A stretch of 64,000 bases of DNA from assembly GCA_025765615.1 (NCBI GenBank), contig JAIVFJ010000093.1, positions 62,001 through 126,000 of the forward strand. The letters are read 5' to 3'. The notes under the pieces are model-generated. The model was not told the origin of the DNA, searched no databases, and saw only the letters and a list, made by a program, of their open reading frames with translations. Position numbers and translations under genes: made by a program. Positions 11,435 to 22,833 of this stretch are shown here, piece by piece. The DNA is from Zopfochytrium polystomum. Lineage: Eukaryota; Chytridiomycota; Chytridiomycetes; Chytridiales; Chytridiaceae. How positions within the stretch are numbered: the first letter of the stretch is position 1; every line of letters begins with the position of its first letter.

Positions 11435-11930
11435 TACCCATGTCAATGAAGTCACCTCGGAAATTTTTGAGGAAATAAGAGGGAGACGCAACGTTTAAAC
11501 AGATGGTGAAGCCTGGTGAAGAAGAAAAAAGAAGACCCCCACCCACACACCCACAGCCCTCCCTCCAGCTGACGGCGCATGACACCGAGCAGCGAGACGG
11601 GGCCTCGTCTTGTTCCGCTTGGGTAAGTGCGTACGTTTCTTTGCAGGAGGAACTGAGTGGACTCAGAGGGTGTGAGTGCGTGCACGTGAGCCTGGGCGAC
11701 TTGCGAGTCTGCAACTTGATGCAGTCAACACACTGAGGTTGTTCCCATGATCTGTACAGCGCATTTTAAGCGCCTGGCCCCATCCCCATGCAAACACAAC
11801 CGACACAGCACCTTCAATAGGGCGCAGCAGCAGCTCCCTGGCGGTGAACGCTCTCCCATGGATCCATCAGATCCATTGAATCTGAGAATTGGTCTGTATA
11901 GCTGGACCTGATGCGGTCAAGCTCGCAGAC

Positions 11931-12055
11931 TCCACGCTCTTGGGGCGGCCGCGGTCCGCAGCATCACGGTGACGACGCTATCCCAGCAGTCGCTGGAGCA
12001 TGCGGCCCGCTGGCGCAACGAGGATGCGTTCCAGCCCGAGCGCAAGTGGCGCTGA
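11931..12055 (+). CDS. Possible orphan 3' exon encoding a 40-residue C-terminus
   Basis: After a possible CGCAG acceptor at about 11924-11928, one frame reads on to the stop at 12053-12055. It ends with a charged, non-repetitive tail (SLEHAARWRNEDAFQPERKWR) unlike the low-complexity translations nearby. I found no upstream partner exon and no family match. It may be a fragment of a duplicated gene or chance. Confidence 0.2.
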
Positions 12056-13137
12056 GAACAGCTCTTTGCAGCGGTGTTGCTGTCGTACCACCTGCTGAGG
12101 TAGCCGTTGAAGCGCTGCAATCGACGTGGTGTGGGTCAGGGGAGAGAAATTACTGCAGTGGTGGAAGAGCAGTGTGCGTGAGTCCGCGACGAAGGGGACA
12201 GCAATTCTGTCCTAATGATCAATAATAAAAGAGACTGCCTCATTTCAAAAATGTTCGTTGCTGCGGAAAAATTGGTGCTTCATAGAGAGAATGGGGTGAG
12301 TCCACAGCATGTTCGCAGCATCCCGATCACACCTCCATGGTATCCAAAGACTTAATTAGGGAAATCCTCGAACCAATCTTTGACCCACCCCCCTCCCAAT
12401 AAGAGCAAGACCCAGTCAGTCATGTTTCATTGTCACGGTCGTGCTGCTCGCAAGGTTCAACCTTTCTTTCTTCTTTTTTCCGTACTTTTCGTGGTTCAAG
12501 GAGCTTGATGCGACGGTCACAAAACCGAGAGACAAAGTTTTACAATTTAATGCATCCAACCCAGATTGCTGTTGCGGCAGTGTTGCAGCAGGAGACAAAA
12601 GTTGAGCTTGAAAATTAAATTGCCTGAAGGGGATAAATTGAACTTACTTGCCCGTCGCAGTGGTGAGGTGGATAAACTTTCCTCTTGCGGCTTGCTTGTT
12701 TGGATTTTTTTCGATTTTCTTTTTTTATTTCTCTCTTGTTTCCACCCCACCCTTTCCTTCTTATTTTGTCTGTCTCTCTGATTGCCTGCGGTGCGCTGGT
12801 TTCTGTCTTTTTCCTTTTTCATTTTCATTTTCTATTTTCTCACATATCGTGTTTCCCACGCACACAGGTTGGTGACGCCGGGCCACTGCCACCCTTCGCC
12901 AATGCCGATCCCTGTCGGTTGCTCATATTTTATACAAACTGAAAGCAAATACATTTCCGCGTAAGGCCGCCGTTCTCCCCCGCAACCTCGATAGACAGAC
13001 ATGATCATTGCCGTCGGTCTGTCTCTGTCTTTCCTGACCGCACACAAACACGAACACAAACACGCACGCACACACACACAAGGGCCATGCCAAAAAAGAA
13101 GAAAGAAACTGTTATTTTTACTTTTGTCTTTGTGACT
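12056..13137. other. Intergenic stretch, no gene seen
   Basis: Contains T- and TC-rich runs around 12700-12840 and CA-rich DNA at about 13045-13080. Open frames are short or low complexity. Confidence 0.5.
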
Positions 13138-13262
13138 GCGGCAGACAGGCAGACAGGCAGACAGGAAGGAAGAAAGGCAGGCAGGCATGCAGGCCGACAG
13201 ACAGGCAGGCATTCAGGCCGACAGACAGGCAGGCAGGCAGGCAGACAGACAGGTAGACAGAT
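13138..13262. repeat. Tetranucleotide microsatellite (CAGG/CAGA)n
   Basis: Imperfect tandem array of GCAG, ACAG and GGCA units over about 125 bp, followed by CT-rich DNA (13280-13375). It lies about 420 bp upstream of the membrane protein gene starting at 13681. Translations (GRQADRQ) are repeat-driven. Confidence 0.85.
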
Positions 13263-13680
13263 GGCCTGGGTGCGCGCTGTCCATCGTCCCTCTCGCTCAC
13301 TCACCCACTTGCTCGCTCGCTCGGCTCGCTCGCACAACTCACTCACCCTCTCCCTCCCTCCCTCCCTCCATCGGTGCCCTCCCGCAGCCAGCAGCCAGCA
13401 GCAGCCATCAACTTCTACTACCATTTCCAACTTACGTACTACCGACTACCGACCACCATCTCGTGTACAGCCGGCTATCCGCGGCGCTATCACAAAACGT
13501 CAAACGTCGCCAACCAACAACGAGAGCCCGCACCGAGCAGTCGTCCAAGGCCAGACGGCGGAAAGCCAGGGAGCGGGAGAGGGGGAGGGGGCGGAGGGCG
13601 CTTCGTCGATTGGAGCCTGAGGTTGCTCACCAGATAGGAGGACAGACAGCCTTGCCCCCCACCACACCCCAATCCATCCG

Positions 13681-15841
13681 ATGGACGCCGAGCCCTTGGC
13701 GGCGGCCGCCGCCGCCATGATGGCCGCAACATCCACAACAACACCAGCAGCAGCGTCCAAAGCAGGAGCTGCAGCTGCTGCAGCAGCACCAGCAGCAGCG
13801 GGAGCAGCAGCCGCCAAGGGGCCACCCGTCCACCCAATGCCGCGGTCGACGTCCAAATACTTTCCCGTCAACCCGCAGTCGTCTTCGGCGTCGCCAACGT
13901 CATCACCGTCCTCCTCTCCGGCTACTTCCTCGCGCTCGCTGCCCCACCACCAGAACCACCTCAACAACAGCAACAACTACAACCACCACAACGCCGCGCA
14001 CCCCGCCACACCGTCCTCCACCCGCTCGACCGCACCGTCGCTCTCCTCCCACCCGTCCCCCGGCTCATCCCAGTTCTCCTTCTCGTCCCCATCCTCCTCT
14101 TTCGCCTCGCCCTCCTCCGCGTCCCCCTCCTCCTCCTCCTCCTCCCCGCGCCAGCGCCAGCGCGCGCACACCCTCACAACCCCATCCTCCTCCTCCGCCG
14201 CCGCCGCCACTACCACTACCAACGGCACGCCGCCGTCCTCGCACTCGGCGCTCGCGCTCCTGACCGGCGGTGGCATAGTGCTCCCCGCCGCCAGGCGCGC
14301 CCATCCAGAAGCGGCGCGCGTCGCTGCACCACCCGCCATCGTCGTCGACGGCGTCGTCGGCGTCGGCCACCTCTACGTCACCGCAGCAGCAGCACCACCA
14401 ACAGCAGCACCTCCAGGAGCAGCCGCCGCCGCAGATCACGCCGCAGCTGCGGCAGATCTTGCAGGAGCACCAGCAGCAGCAGGAGGTGCTGCGGCGGCGG
14501 CAGATGACGGAGGCGGCCGCGGCCGCGGCGGCCGCCCAGCAGCAGCAGCAGCAGCAGCAGCAGGAGGTGCGGCGGCTCGAAACGACGGCGTCGGCGGCGT
14601 CTTCATCTTCGTCTTCGGCGGCGGCCATGCGGCAGGGAACGACGTCGATCGTGGCGTCGTCGTCGTCGTCCTGGTCGACGACTGGGCTCGAGACGCTGAG
14701 CAAGGGCAAGGCGTCGGTGTCGTCCCGGACGGGTGGGGGCAGCAGTAGCAGCAGCGGCGAGGCGGAGATACTGGTTGATCCGCTGGGGGCTGGCGGCGGA
14801 GGCTTCGGCGGCGCGCGTCCCCAGCGGCAGCAGACTCTGACTCTGACTCAGCAGGGGCAGGAGGGTGTGCAGGAGGAGCCAACGCAGCAGACGCGGGAGC
14901 AGCCGCAAGCGGAGCGGCGGGCGTCGACGACCAAGGGCCCGCTGGCACCCAAGCTGTTCCGCCCGTCGAGCGAGCTGCTCGACGCGCCGCCGCCGTACCA
15001 GATGTCTGGTGAGATTGGTGTTTTTAATTTTTTTTTTCTTTTTTTTTTTTTTTTTTTTGCAGTCTGTGTTTCATTCAAGCACGAATCCGTGTGACAAAAA
15101 AAAAAAACAAACAAAAAAATAGGCGCGGCCCTCTTCACCGGCCCGCTCTTCGCCTCGCGCGCGTCCTCGTCCGCCTCGTCGTCGACAATGACCCGCGCCA
15201 TCACCGTCACGCAGCCGCCCGCGCCGCCAGAGAAGCAGCTCGCAAAGGAGCTCAAACAGTCGCTCGACTTCGCCGCCGCCGCCGCCGCCGCCGCCGCGTC
15301 TGGCTTGGGAGCGCCCGGCGTGCAGCAGCAGCAGCACCAGCAGCAGCAGCAACCGCGGGCGCGGACGCCTACGACGACGCCGATGCTCGGCGCCGGCTTC
15401 TTTGTGACCGAGCCGCAGTTGCGCGGCGCGCCGCCGCCACCGGCGGCCGCGGTGCTCGTGACGACGGTGCCGCGCGGCGGCGGCGGCGCGGGTGGGGGTG
15501 GCGGCGGCGGGGGTGGGCTCAGCGGCGGGTTTGCGGGGGTGTTTGCGAGCGGGGGCGGCGGGATGGGCGGCGGGTTCCGGTACGTGCGGGCGCCGTCGGC
15601 CATGTCCGTGACCGCCGGTGGCGGCGGTGGCGGCGGGTTGTACGCGTCGTCGACGGGGGCGTGGTCTGTCGGCGCCGACGGCGGCGTTGGCGGGGGTGTT
15701 GTGCACGTATCGGACGCGGCGGCGACGGCGAGGCGGCGACGGCGGGTCGTGGCGGCCGCTGTCATGTTCGCGGTCGCGGCGGTGCTCGCGGTCGCGGTGC
15801 TTGTCGGGGTGGTGATGGTTGCGCGCGGCGGTCACCGGTAG
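13681..15841 (+). CDS. Low-complexity, PPPY-containing protein with a C-terminal transmembrane segment
   Basis: Starts at ATG 13681. The first part (to about 14260) is Ala-, Ser-, His- and Asn-rich. From 14276 the plausible frame is shifted by one and continues with poly-Gln, Arg-rich and Ser-rich segments to LLDAPPPYQMSG. An intron follows (donor GTGAGA at 15009, T- and A-rich, acceptor TAG at 15121-15122). The last exon (15123-15841) ends in Gly-rich sequence, a basic RRRRR patch, one hydrophobic helix of about 25 residues and a five-residue tail. It resembles the gene at 18648 in order (disordered region, PPPY, basic stop, TM) but lacks its extracytosolic domain. PPPY is a potential WW-domain ligand. 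The frame change near 14260-14275 is unresolved: a missed intron or a one-base indel. No specific function can be assigned. Confidence 0.6.
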
Positions 15842-16778
15842 CCGGGGGGAAAAGTGACAAAGGTGTGCGGTGCGCTAGAGTTGGGCTCGGATGGATAGTT
15901 AGAACGAGCTTTGGGAAGGTTATGTGCAGACATGGATACGACAGTATCAGCTCGTCCCCCTCTGGGCCACTCTCCTGTATTTCGTTTTTCTTTTTCTCGT
16001 CTCTCTTACGTATATTCTTTCACAGATCTTTTGTTCGGTCCCCGAACCGCAAAGCTTCGTCAAAAGTCCCTCCTTTTTTCCTCTGCTTGTTTGGTTGGTT
16101 CTTTGGTCCAGATCCCCTATTTTCGGCCCTGCCTGTTTTCGTTTGGCTTCCGTTTTCTTTGGTTCTCAGTCACCGTTGCCGTCGGGCACTTACTTTCCCC
16201 CCTTCGAGCGGTAAACGAAGGTCAAAGAGAGAGAGAGAAAAAGAAGCAGTCTTGCCGGTTCAAGACTGGCGTTGGCAGAAAACAAACGTACTTTCTCGAC
16301 AATGCATCGGTGTGCAGTGCTCGCGCGACAGGAGGGGTGTTCGGTAGATTTTGTCTTGGTAAAGTCATTGCGAGTTGAGGGACCGAATCGATTTTGACCA
16401 AAAAAAAAAAAAAAAAAAAAAAATTTGACCCTTTTCATCGGCCGGACAAAGCCCAACAAAAGAGGCTTGTTTGAAGAACTTGTCTGTGACGGGAACGATT
16501 CCGTCGTGCGTCTCACAGTAAAAACTTGGTTTTGCACTGATTTTTCGGGACAAGAAATTGAGGCAGAAGCCTGAAGCCTCCATCCTGATGTCGAAGTACT
16601 CCAAATCGATCGTCCCTTCAAAGCGGCGTGCGACGGGCATTTTGTGCCTGTCCCTCGCAGCCACTTTGGGGCTCTTTTGTGTAGCCACAGCGCCAACATC
16701 TCTGTCTCACCACTCTCAGAGGACAAGTCAAGCCCACGGCTCCGTGTCTCTGACGAGCAGTTTCGTCAGCGGTTATGA
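15842..16778. other. Intergenic stretch with one unassigned minus-strand frame
   Basis: The only frame of ordinary composition is on the minus strand, about 16430-16640. From the ATG before PVARRFEGTIDLEYFD it reads about 70 residues before running into a 23-base poly(A) tract near 16401. It has no recognisable domain. It might be a gene broken by the adjacent LTR insertion, but support is weak. Confidence 0.3.
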
Positions 16779-17179
16779 TGTTGACAGTCCACTCTGAGTG
16801 AGTGAGTGGAAGGAGTGAATGAACTGTAGATATGTGTTTGTGGGTACTCGGAGAGAAAGAGAAACACTCTGTTATGAATTATTATTGAAACATAATGATG
16901 ATATGCGGGCTACAATAGTTGCTAGGCAAGTGTGACTTGCACAGCGTAAAAAACTCTCCTGTCTTATCTGGTTGAGCAGAGGAGGAGGAAAACTGTTTGC
17001 ACTTGGTTTCCATTCCACTATACACTTGGAGAATTTGTCAACAGCGCAAGCCAGCGCCCAGGTCTGCATTGGCAGTGACTTGCTATACAAGGGGCATTGT
17101 GAAAACGATAACTGACAGTCACAATAGGTTCAGATCTGTCTAGTGCCTCTTGCTGCTAACCAGTCAGTTCTGCCCAACA
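16779..17179 (+). mobile_element. Solo LTR of an LTR retrotransposon (about 401 bp)
   Basis: Begins TGTTGACAGTCC and ends GCCCAACA, giving the canonical TG...CA ends with a perfect 5-base inverted terminal repeat (TGTTG/CAACA). It is flanked by TATGA on the left (16774-16778) and GATGA on the right (17180-17184), a 4-of-5 match consistent with a slightly decayed 5-bp target-site duplication. The first 150 bp match the truncated copy at 11256. No internal coding region lies nearby, so it is a solo LTR formed by LTR-LTR recombination. Orientation is arbitrary because no polyprotein is present. Confidence 0.75.
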
Positions 17180-17807
17180 GATGAAAAAGAGAAAAATCGG
17201 TAGCGGGATGAGTGAGACCCACCGCGCCGTGGTTTCAACCAGCGAAAGAGAAATTTTGAAGGTTTCAGAATTGGAGAGAAAAGTGATCTCTGGTGTTGTT
17301 GCCTTTTCCGGGAGATTTTTTTGCTGCAACGCTGCTTCCAAGTTGCTCCATCATGCATTTGTTGCATTATGTGGGTTTGAAATAAAATTAGCAGCATGGG
17401 TTTGATGACAGAATCATCCAGCTCGATATTGATCATGGAACATACCGAGAAGTCTCCTTCGCGCAGCTTTGAAACCCGTTCGTTCAGCCAGAAATCTCAA
17501 CCATGTGCGTGGGGTGGCGCTCTCTCTCTCCGTCTCTCTCTTCCTCCGTCTCTCTCTCTGTCTCCCTCACTCTCCCTGTCTCTCCCTTTGTCCAGCTCGG
17601 TCTCGATCTCTTTTTCTCTGTCCGTCTTTTTTCCAATTCTTTCATTTTCAACAACCGGTGCATGGAAAAACTTGATAAAAGTTGATGACAGAAAGTGAAA
17701 AGAAAATGGCATCTCGATTGAATCACGAGCTTTCTGGCTCAGTCTGAATCAGAAATTTTAAGCGCGAGATTAGTGTGGCGCTACGTGCATGATCGGGAAG
17801 ACAGACC

Positions 17808-17865
<58 letters not shown>

Positions 17866-18358
17866 CAGAGAGAGACACAGAGAGAGAGAGCGAGAGCAGT
17901 CAGAGAGACGGATGATCCATGTCAGTTAGTCCTAAAGCACAATGCCGCTTCTCCTCCGGACTTGCCAAGCCATACATACACAGAATTCTGCAAACAACTG
18001 CTCCGCTGCCGGCCGGACGGCACGGAAGCTCCCTCTGTCTCTGCTCTTCTCCGTCTGTTTCTCTGTCGTTGTCGTGGTGGCTACCTCTCTCTCTCTCTCT
18101 CTCTCTCTCGCTTTCTCTCTCTTGTCTCACAATCAAGCAACAAGGTTTGATGGTTTTTTTCACTGTTTTTTTTTTTATTCTTATTCCTGTTTTTCTTTCC
18201 ATTTGCGGTTAATGAAAGCGAATTTAGACCCGAGAGAGACAGAAAACCGTTACAGCCAGACAGACAGCTCAGCCAGATAGACAGATAGACAGAGAGAGAC
18301 AGACAGACAGACAGACAGATAGGTAGGGAGAAAGAGAGAGAGAGAGGGAGAGAGATAT

Positions 18359-18395
<37 letters not shown>

Positions 18396-18647
18396 GAGAG
18401 AGTGCAGCTGCCGCCCTTGCCCTCCGCTCCGGAATCACAAGAGCAAGAAGAAGAACAAGCAAGGCCGCATTGCAACACGAACAACCGCCTGCGCAGACCA
18501 GGCGGAAGGCGACGACAACGAACGAGAGCCCCGCGCGCGCCGGCAGGCTGGAGGAGGGGAGGGGGGGCAGAAGAGGGGCGTCTCATACGGTCCTTGTTCT
18601 CAGCCGCAGATTAGACCTGGACCCATCGACCTTGGGAGGAACCAAAA
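17180..18647. other. Microsatellite-rich upstream region, no gene seen
   Basis: Contains (CT)n at about 17519-17600, (GA)n at about 17805-17895, (CT)n at about 18088-18125 and (GA/CAGA)n at about 18280-18402, separated by unremarkable DNA. All longer frames are Ser-Leu or Arg-Glu repeat translations. It is the likely 5' regulatory region of the gene at 18648. Confidence 0.75.
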
Positions 18648-19383
18648 ATGGACTGGCAGGCCCACCACCCGTTGTCGGAAAACTCATCCTCATCCTCTTC
18701 GTCCTCTTCATCCTCCTCCTCCTCGTCGCCCTCCTCCTCCCCGCTTTCCGCCGCCACCACCACCACCACCACCACCACCCCCTCCACCACCGCATCCTCG
18801 TTCCGCTCCCCGCTTCCGCCCTCCCCTCTCCACGACGCAGCTGCCGCCCCACCGCCGCCACGGCCTCACCAAACTTCGGCGCACGGCCGGCCCGGCGTGA
18901 GCGGCACGCCCGCCGCCGCGCGGACGGCGACGGCCGCACGCAGCTTGTTTGAGTTCAGCGCCGCCTCGGCGACGAGCGGCGACGATGACGACGACGGCGG
19001 CGGATCCAGCGCGGCGGGGACGGACGACGGCGGGGCCACCCGGCCGCCGGCCATCACTCCGCCGCCGCGACTGCGGCCGACGGAGCTGCAGAAGGAGCAG
19101 CTGCAGTATTTCAGGCAGCTGCAGCAGCAGCAGATGCAGACGGAGCAGCAGCAGCAGCAACAACAACATCGGGCGTCGTCGTCGTCTTTGTCTTCGTCGT
19201 CGTCGGCGGCGGGCTCCTCGCATTCGATCCCGCCGGATCACCAACAGCAGCACCAGCACCTGCGGCAGCAGCAGCAATTTTTCGACCACAACCAGCAACC
19301 CCACCAACAGCAACAACCCCACCAACAATACCAACAGCAACAACAACAACAGCAACACCAATACCAATACCAGGAACAACACC

Positions 19384-19480
<97 letters not shown>

Positions 19481-21080
19481 GCAACAAGAACGACACCACC
19501 ACCAGCACCAGCAACAACCGCACGATCCCGCCCGCCGCAACCCTCACCACAGCACCCCGCACTCCCTGCGGCGTACACTGACCTCCGAATCGCAGTTCTC
19601 CGACCAGTCCTCCCACCACTCGGAAAAGCCGACGCCCGTGGCGGGCTGGGGCCGCGCGGGGGGCTCGCCGCCGGCGCCGGCGTCGGTCGCCGCGGCGATG
19701 GCGGCGCTGTCGGCCGCGAAAAAGGTCAAGGGCTTTGGTTTCACGGGCGGCAATGGCGGCAACTCCAACGGTGGTGGAGAGGGTGAGGACGACGCGCCGC
19801 CGCCGCCCTACGCTGGTGGCGGCGGCGGCGGTGGGGGCGGGGGCGGCGGCGGTGGTGTGGCGGGGACGGGGTTGACGCGCGAAGCGGCGGCGATGGCGGC
19901 GATGCAGGCGTCTTACGCGGCGCAGCTGCAGCAGCAGCAGGCGCAGTACATGCAGCAACTGCAGCTGTTGCAGCAGCAGCAGGCGGCGCTGTCGGCGGCC
20001 GTGGCGGCGGCGGCGGCGGCAAGCGCTGGCGGCGCGGGTGGTGGCGGTGGGAGTGCTGTGGCCGCCGGCGTTGGCGGCGGCGGCGGCAGCGGCGCGGGCG
20101 GGATGCTGCTGCTGCAGTACCCGCCGACGCTGCGGTCTGCGCACAGCGGGGGCAGCGGGTCTGGCGGCGGGGACGGGATTGCGCGGGCGACGTCGATGGT
20201 GTCGGTGGCCATGTCGACGGGGGCGTCGGCGTACCAGTCGTCGGGCACGCAGGACGGGCTGCTGCTGGGGATGCCCGGCGGCGTCGGGTACGGCGGTGCG
20301 GGTGGCGGCGTCGGTGTTGGTGCAGCCGGGGCCGGCGGCGTTGGTGCGGGCGTCGGCAACGCGGCGTGGGGGGTGAAGGCCGGCGGCGGCAGCGGCAGCG
20401 GCGACGCGCGGAAGCGACGCCGCGGGGCGATGGTTGCGGCGGCGGCGTGCGCGGCGGCGTTGATGGTCGTGTTGGCGGTGGTTGTCGGCGTGCTATTTGC
20501 CGTCGGCGCGGTCGGGGTCGGCGGCGGCGGTGGGGCGGGGTCGGCGGCGGCAGCGGCGTCCTCGTCGGGGTCGACATCGCCGTCAGTGTCCGTGGTGGTC
20601 GTGACGTCGATCAGCTCCGTCGTGCTCACTGAACCGGCGACGGCGTCAGCGTCGGGGTCAGCGACAACGGCGGACGGCGGGGGCGGCGGGGGCGGCGGCC
20701 CGTCGGTGGTTGTGACGACGGTGCAAGCGACGGTGACGCAGTCCGTGGGCGTCACGACTACGGCCACGGCCGCGGCGACGACCGACAGCGGCGGCAGCGG
20801 GAACACGGCGACGATCCCGCCGTCGACCAACGTGACGGACCCGCCGAAGCAGGTGTCGCTGACGTTCAAGAACGGCGAGGCGTACGCGGTATCGCTGTTC
20901 TGGAGCGACTACAGCGGCAACCAGCAGTACTACGGCACGTGCAACAAGGGCGAGAGCATCACGGTGGACAGTTACCAAGGCAACGTGTGGGTCGCGCGCA
21001 AGGGCACCAACGATCCCAACGGCGCGCTGATCGCGGTGCGGACGCTCGGGTCGTCGGCGAGCCAGTCGTGGAATGTATGA
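18648..21080 (+). CDS. Poly-Gln single-pass membrane protein with a C-terminal VHL-beta-like domain
   Basis: Intact 810-residue frame from ATG 18648 (context AAAAATGG). Residues 1-240 are Ser/Thr/Pro-rich, then Gln/His-rich with a nearly pure CAA-coded Gln run at about 244-282. A DDAPPPPY motif precedes Gly- and Ala-rich sequence. A basic KRRR patch then stops before one hydrophobic helix (about 595-622), followed by a Ser/Thr-rich stalk. The last 75 residues (about 736-806) fit the von Hippel-Lindau beta-domain pattern: a TFKN strand, hydrophobic strand with W (SLFWSDYSGNQQYYGTC), a glycine, then SYQGNVWVAR. In pVHL the corresponding landmarks are FCN, VWLNFDG, PYPTL and SYRGHLWLFR. The basic N-terminal flank predicts the VHL-like domain on the outer or lumenal side (inference). 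No intron is needed. It is probably a paralogue of the gene at 13681. Confidence 0.65.
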
Positions 21081-21600
21081 ATGATGGTGCATATATTAGA
21101 AGAAAACGAAATAAGAAGTTGGGAGTTTTGGGGGGGGGGAGGTTTCGTTTCGTTTTGTCGGAAGCAATAGAAAGGGTTTCTCAATTGCTATATTGGTGGT
21201 GTTTTTCGTTTTTGTGTTTTGTTTTTTTTTGTTTTTTTTTCGGTTCACGTTGTGCTTTTTCCTCGGCCTGTTCCTTCTTCTGCCCTCCGACTTTAGGCTC
21301 CGCAAGCGAGTAAACCAGCTCGCAAGCAAGCAAGTGGGCAAGCACGTGTGAATCCAACACACAGCACTCTCCTCCCCCTTTCGACAAATTGGGTTTCCTT
21401 TCGTGCCATTTTAAAGGCGCCATTTATCTGTCCGTCTTTTTTTTTTCTTTTTTTTTTCTTCTCGCTCTTCTTTTCGTTCCCCCCCGTCAACCGTCTGTGG
21501 CGAGCACATACATCATCATCATCGTCATCATCATCATCATCTGCAATTTGCTGGATGGGTTTTAATGGACGGAGTTTTTTTCTGTGGACCAGGTCTCCAC

Positions 21601-21604
21601 ACAC

Positions 21605-21669
<65 letters not shown>

Positions 21670-21675
21670 ACACAG
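21601..21675. repeat. (CA)n microsatellite
   Basis: Nearly perfect CA repeat of about 70 bp between the gene ending at 21080 and the one starting at 22048. A further GA-rich tract lies at about 21890-21935. Nothing else is supported between 21081 and 21960. Confidence 0.9.
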
Positions 21676-21963
21676 GTGGTTGGTGGTGGCTGGTTCCTTT
21701 TTACGTCAAGAAAATATGCGAAGTGCTCTTGTGAAGATAAATATCAGCTTTTTTTCCAGTAACCGTGCGAAGCCACGATGGGGGGAGTTTGCAAAAGGAA
21801 CGAAGAGAAGTAATGGGAACGCTGCCTGGGCCGTTGTGTTTCTCTGTGGCTTTGGAGGGAGAGACACCAGCCGTGCCGGAGAGACAACGGGAGAGAGACA
21901 GAGAGACAGACAGAGAGAGAGAGACAGAGAGATGACGGAGAAACAGATAGCGACTGCCCCATC

Positions 21964-21970
21964 TATAAAA
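21964..21970 (+). promoter_or_regulatory. TATA-like box
   Basis: TATAAAA lies 78 bp upstream of the ATG at 22048, within otherwise CA-rich DNA. Position and sequence fit a core promoter for the Cys-rich protein gene, but this is sequence-pattern evidence only. Confidence 0.4.
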
Positions 21971-22047
21971 ACAACAGCACCCGCCCCTCGAACACACACA
22001 CAAACACACACACACACTCAAACAAAAAACAACCACCACACAATCAC

Positions 22048-22833
22048 ATGAGCGGCTATCGAGAGACCAACGTCGGCGGCAACATCGACTGCACGGCCGG
22101 CGCCGCCGTCATGTCGACGTGCGTCGCCCTTTGCGCAAAGTCCGACGCCCTGCCGCAGTCCGTCTACTGCGCCGGCACGCTGCCCGTCCCCGCCGCGACC
22201 GCCGTCGCCCGCGGCGCCGCGACAACCGGCGCGTACGATTGCGCCTGCACCCCGCCCGGCTCGCGATCCGCCCCGCAGCCGCCGACCGTCAACCCGCTCT
22301 GCACGAACGCGTCGGCGTGGCTGGACCTCCAGACGTGCGGCGCGGGGCAGGCCATGCTGGATTGGGGGTGCACCGTCGGGAGCCTTTACGTACGTGAACC
22401 TTCTTCTGCTTCCCAGTTTCGCATCTAGTTCTTTTCCCGTTTCTTCCTGTTGGCTGATCCCCGTCCCCCCCCCCCCCCCCCCCCCCAGTTCCACTGTGAA
22501 AAGACCGACTCCGCGTACCCGTCAGACGCGACTTGCATGCGAATCTACAACGACCGCAAGGCGCAGTACAAGCAGGCCGGCTGCGCCAACGACACGATCC
22601 TGTCGTTCACCTGCTTTTCGAACCGCACCGACGACTCGGCGTTTGCAGAGTCGTCGTGCCCCGCGGCGTCGCTCACGTCGTCGTCGTCGTCGGCGAGCGC
22701 TACGGGCACCCTGACGTCGTCCAGGTCGTCGTCGGCGGGCCGCTGCGCTTCGCCAGCCCGTGTCGCTTCTTGGCGCCTTGTCGCCGTCGCTGTAGGCCTC
22801 GTCACCGTAGGCACCGTGTCGGCCTGGCTGTGA
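22048..22833 (+). CDS. Cys-rich putative GPI-anchored surface protein
   Basis: Two exons, 22048-22389 and 22489-22833. The donor GTACGT and an acceptor after a long C-tract join in phase 0, giving 228 residues. About 14 cysteines are spread through the sequence with several N-glycosylation sequons (NAS, NDT, NRT). The C-terminus has a Ser/Thr-rich stretch followed by a hydrophobic tail of about 18 residues ending at the stop, the usual layout of a GPI-attachment signal. The visible ATG start (MSGYRETNVGG) is not followed by a signal peptide, so a short upstream exon carrying one is likely missing from this model. Cysteines such as LDLQTCGAGQAM and DWGC may form disulfides. No named family was recognised. 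Confidence 0.6.

Noticed and set aside
13138..13262. Short tandem units considered as a CRISPR-like array
   Set aside because: Units are 4 bp without spacers, in a eukaryotic context: a simple microsatellite.
16190..16726. 178-residue minus frame near the solo LTR
   Set aside because: Runs through a poly(A) tract (poly-Phe) and shows no domain; only the short altern frame at about 16430-16640 is mentioned, at low confidence.
18708..20144. 478-residue minus frame rich in Leu and Arg
   Set aside because: Antisense of the CAA/CAG repeats in the membrane protein gene.
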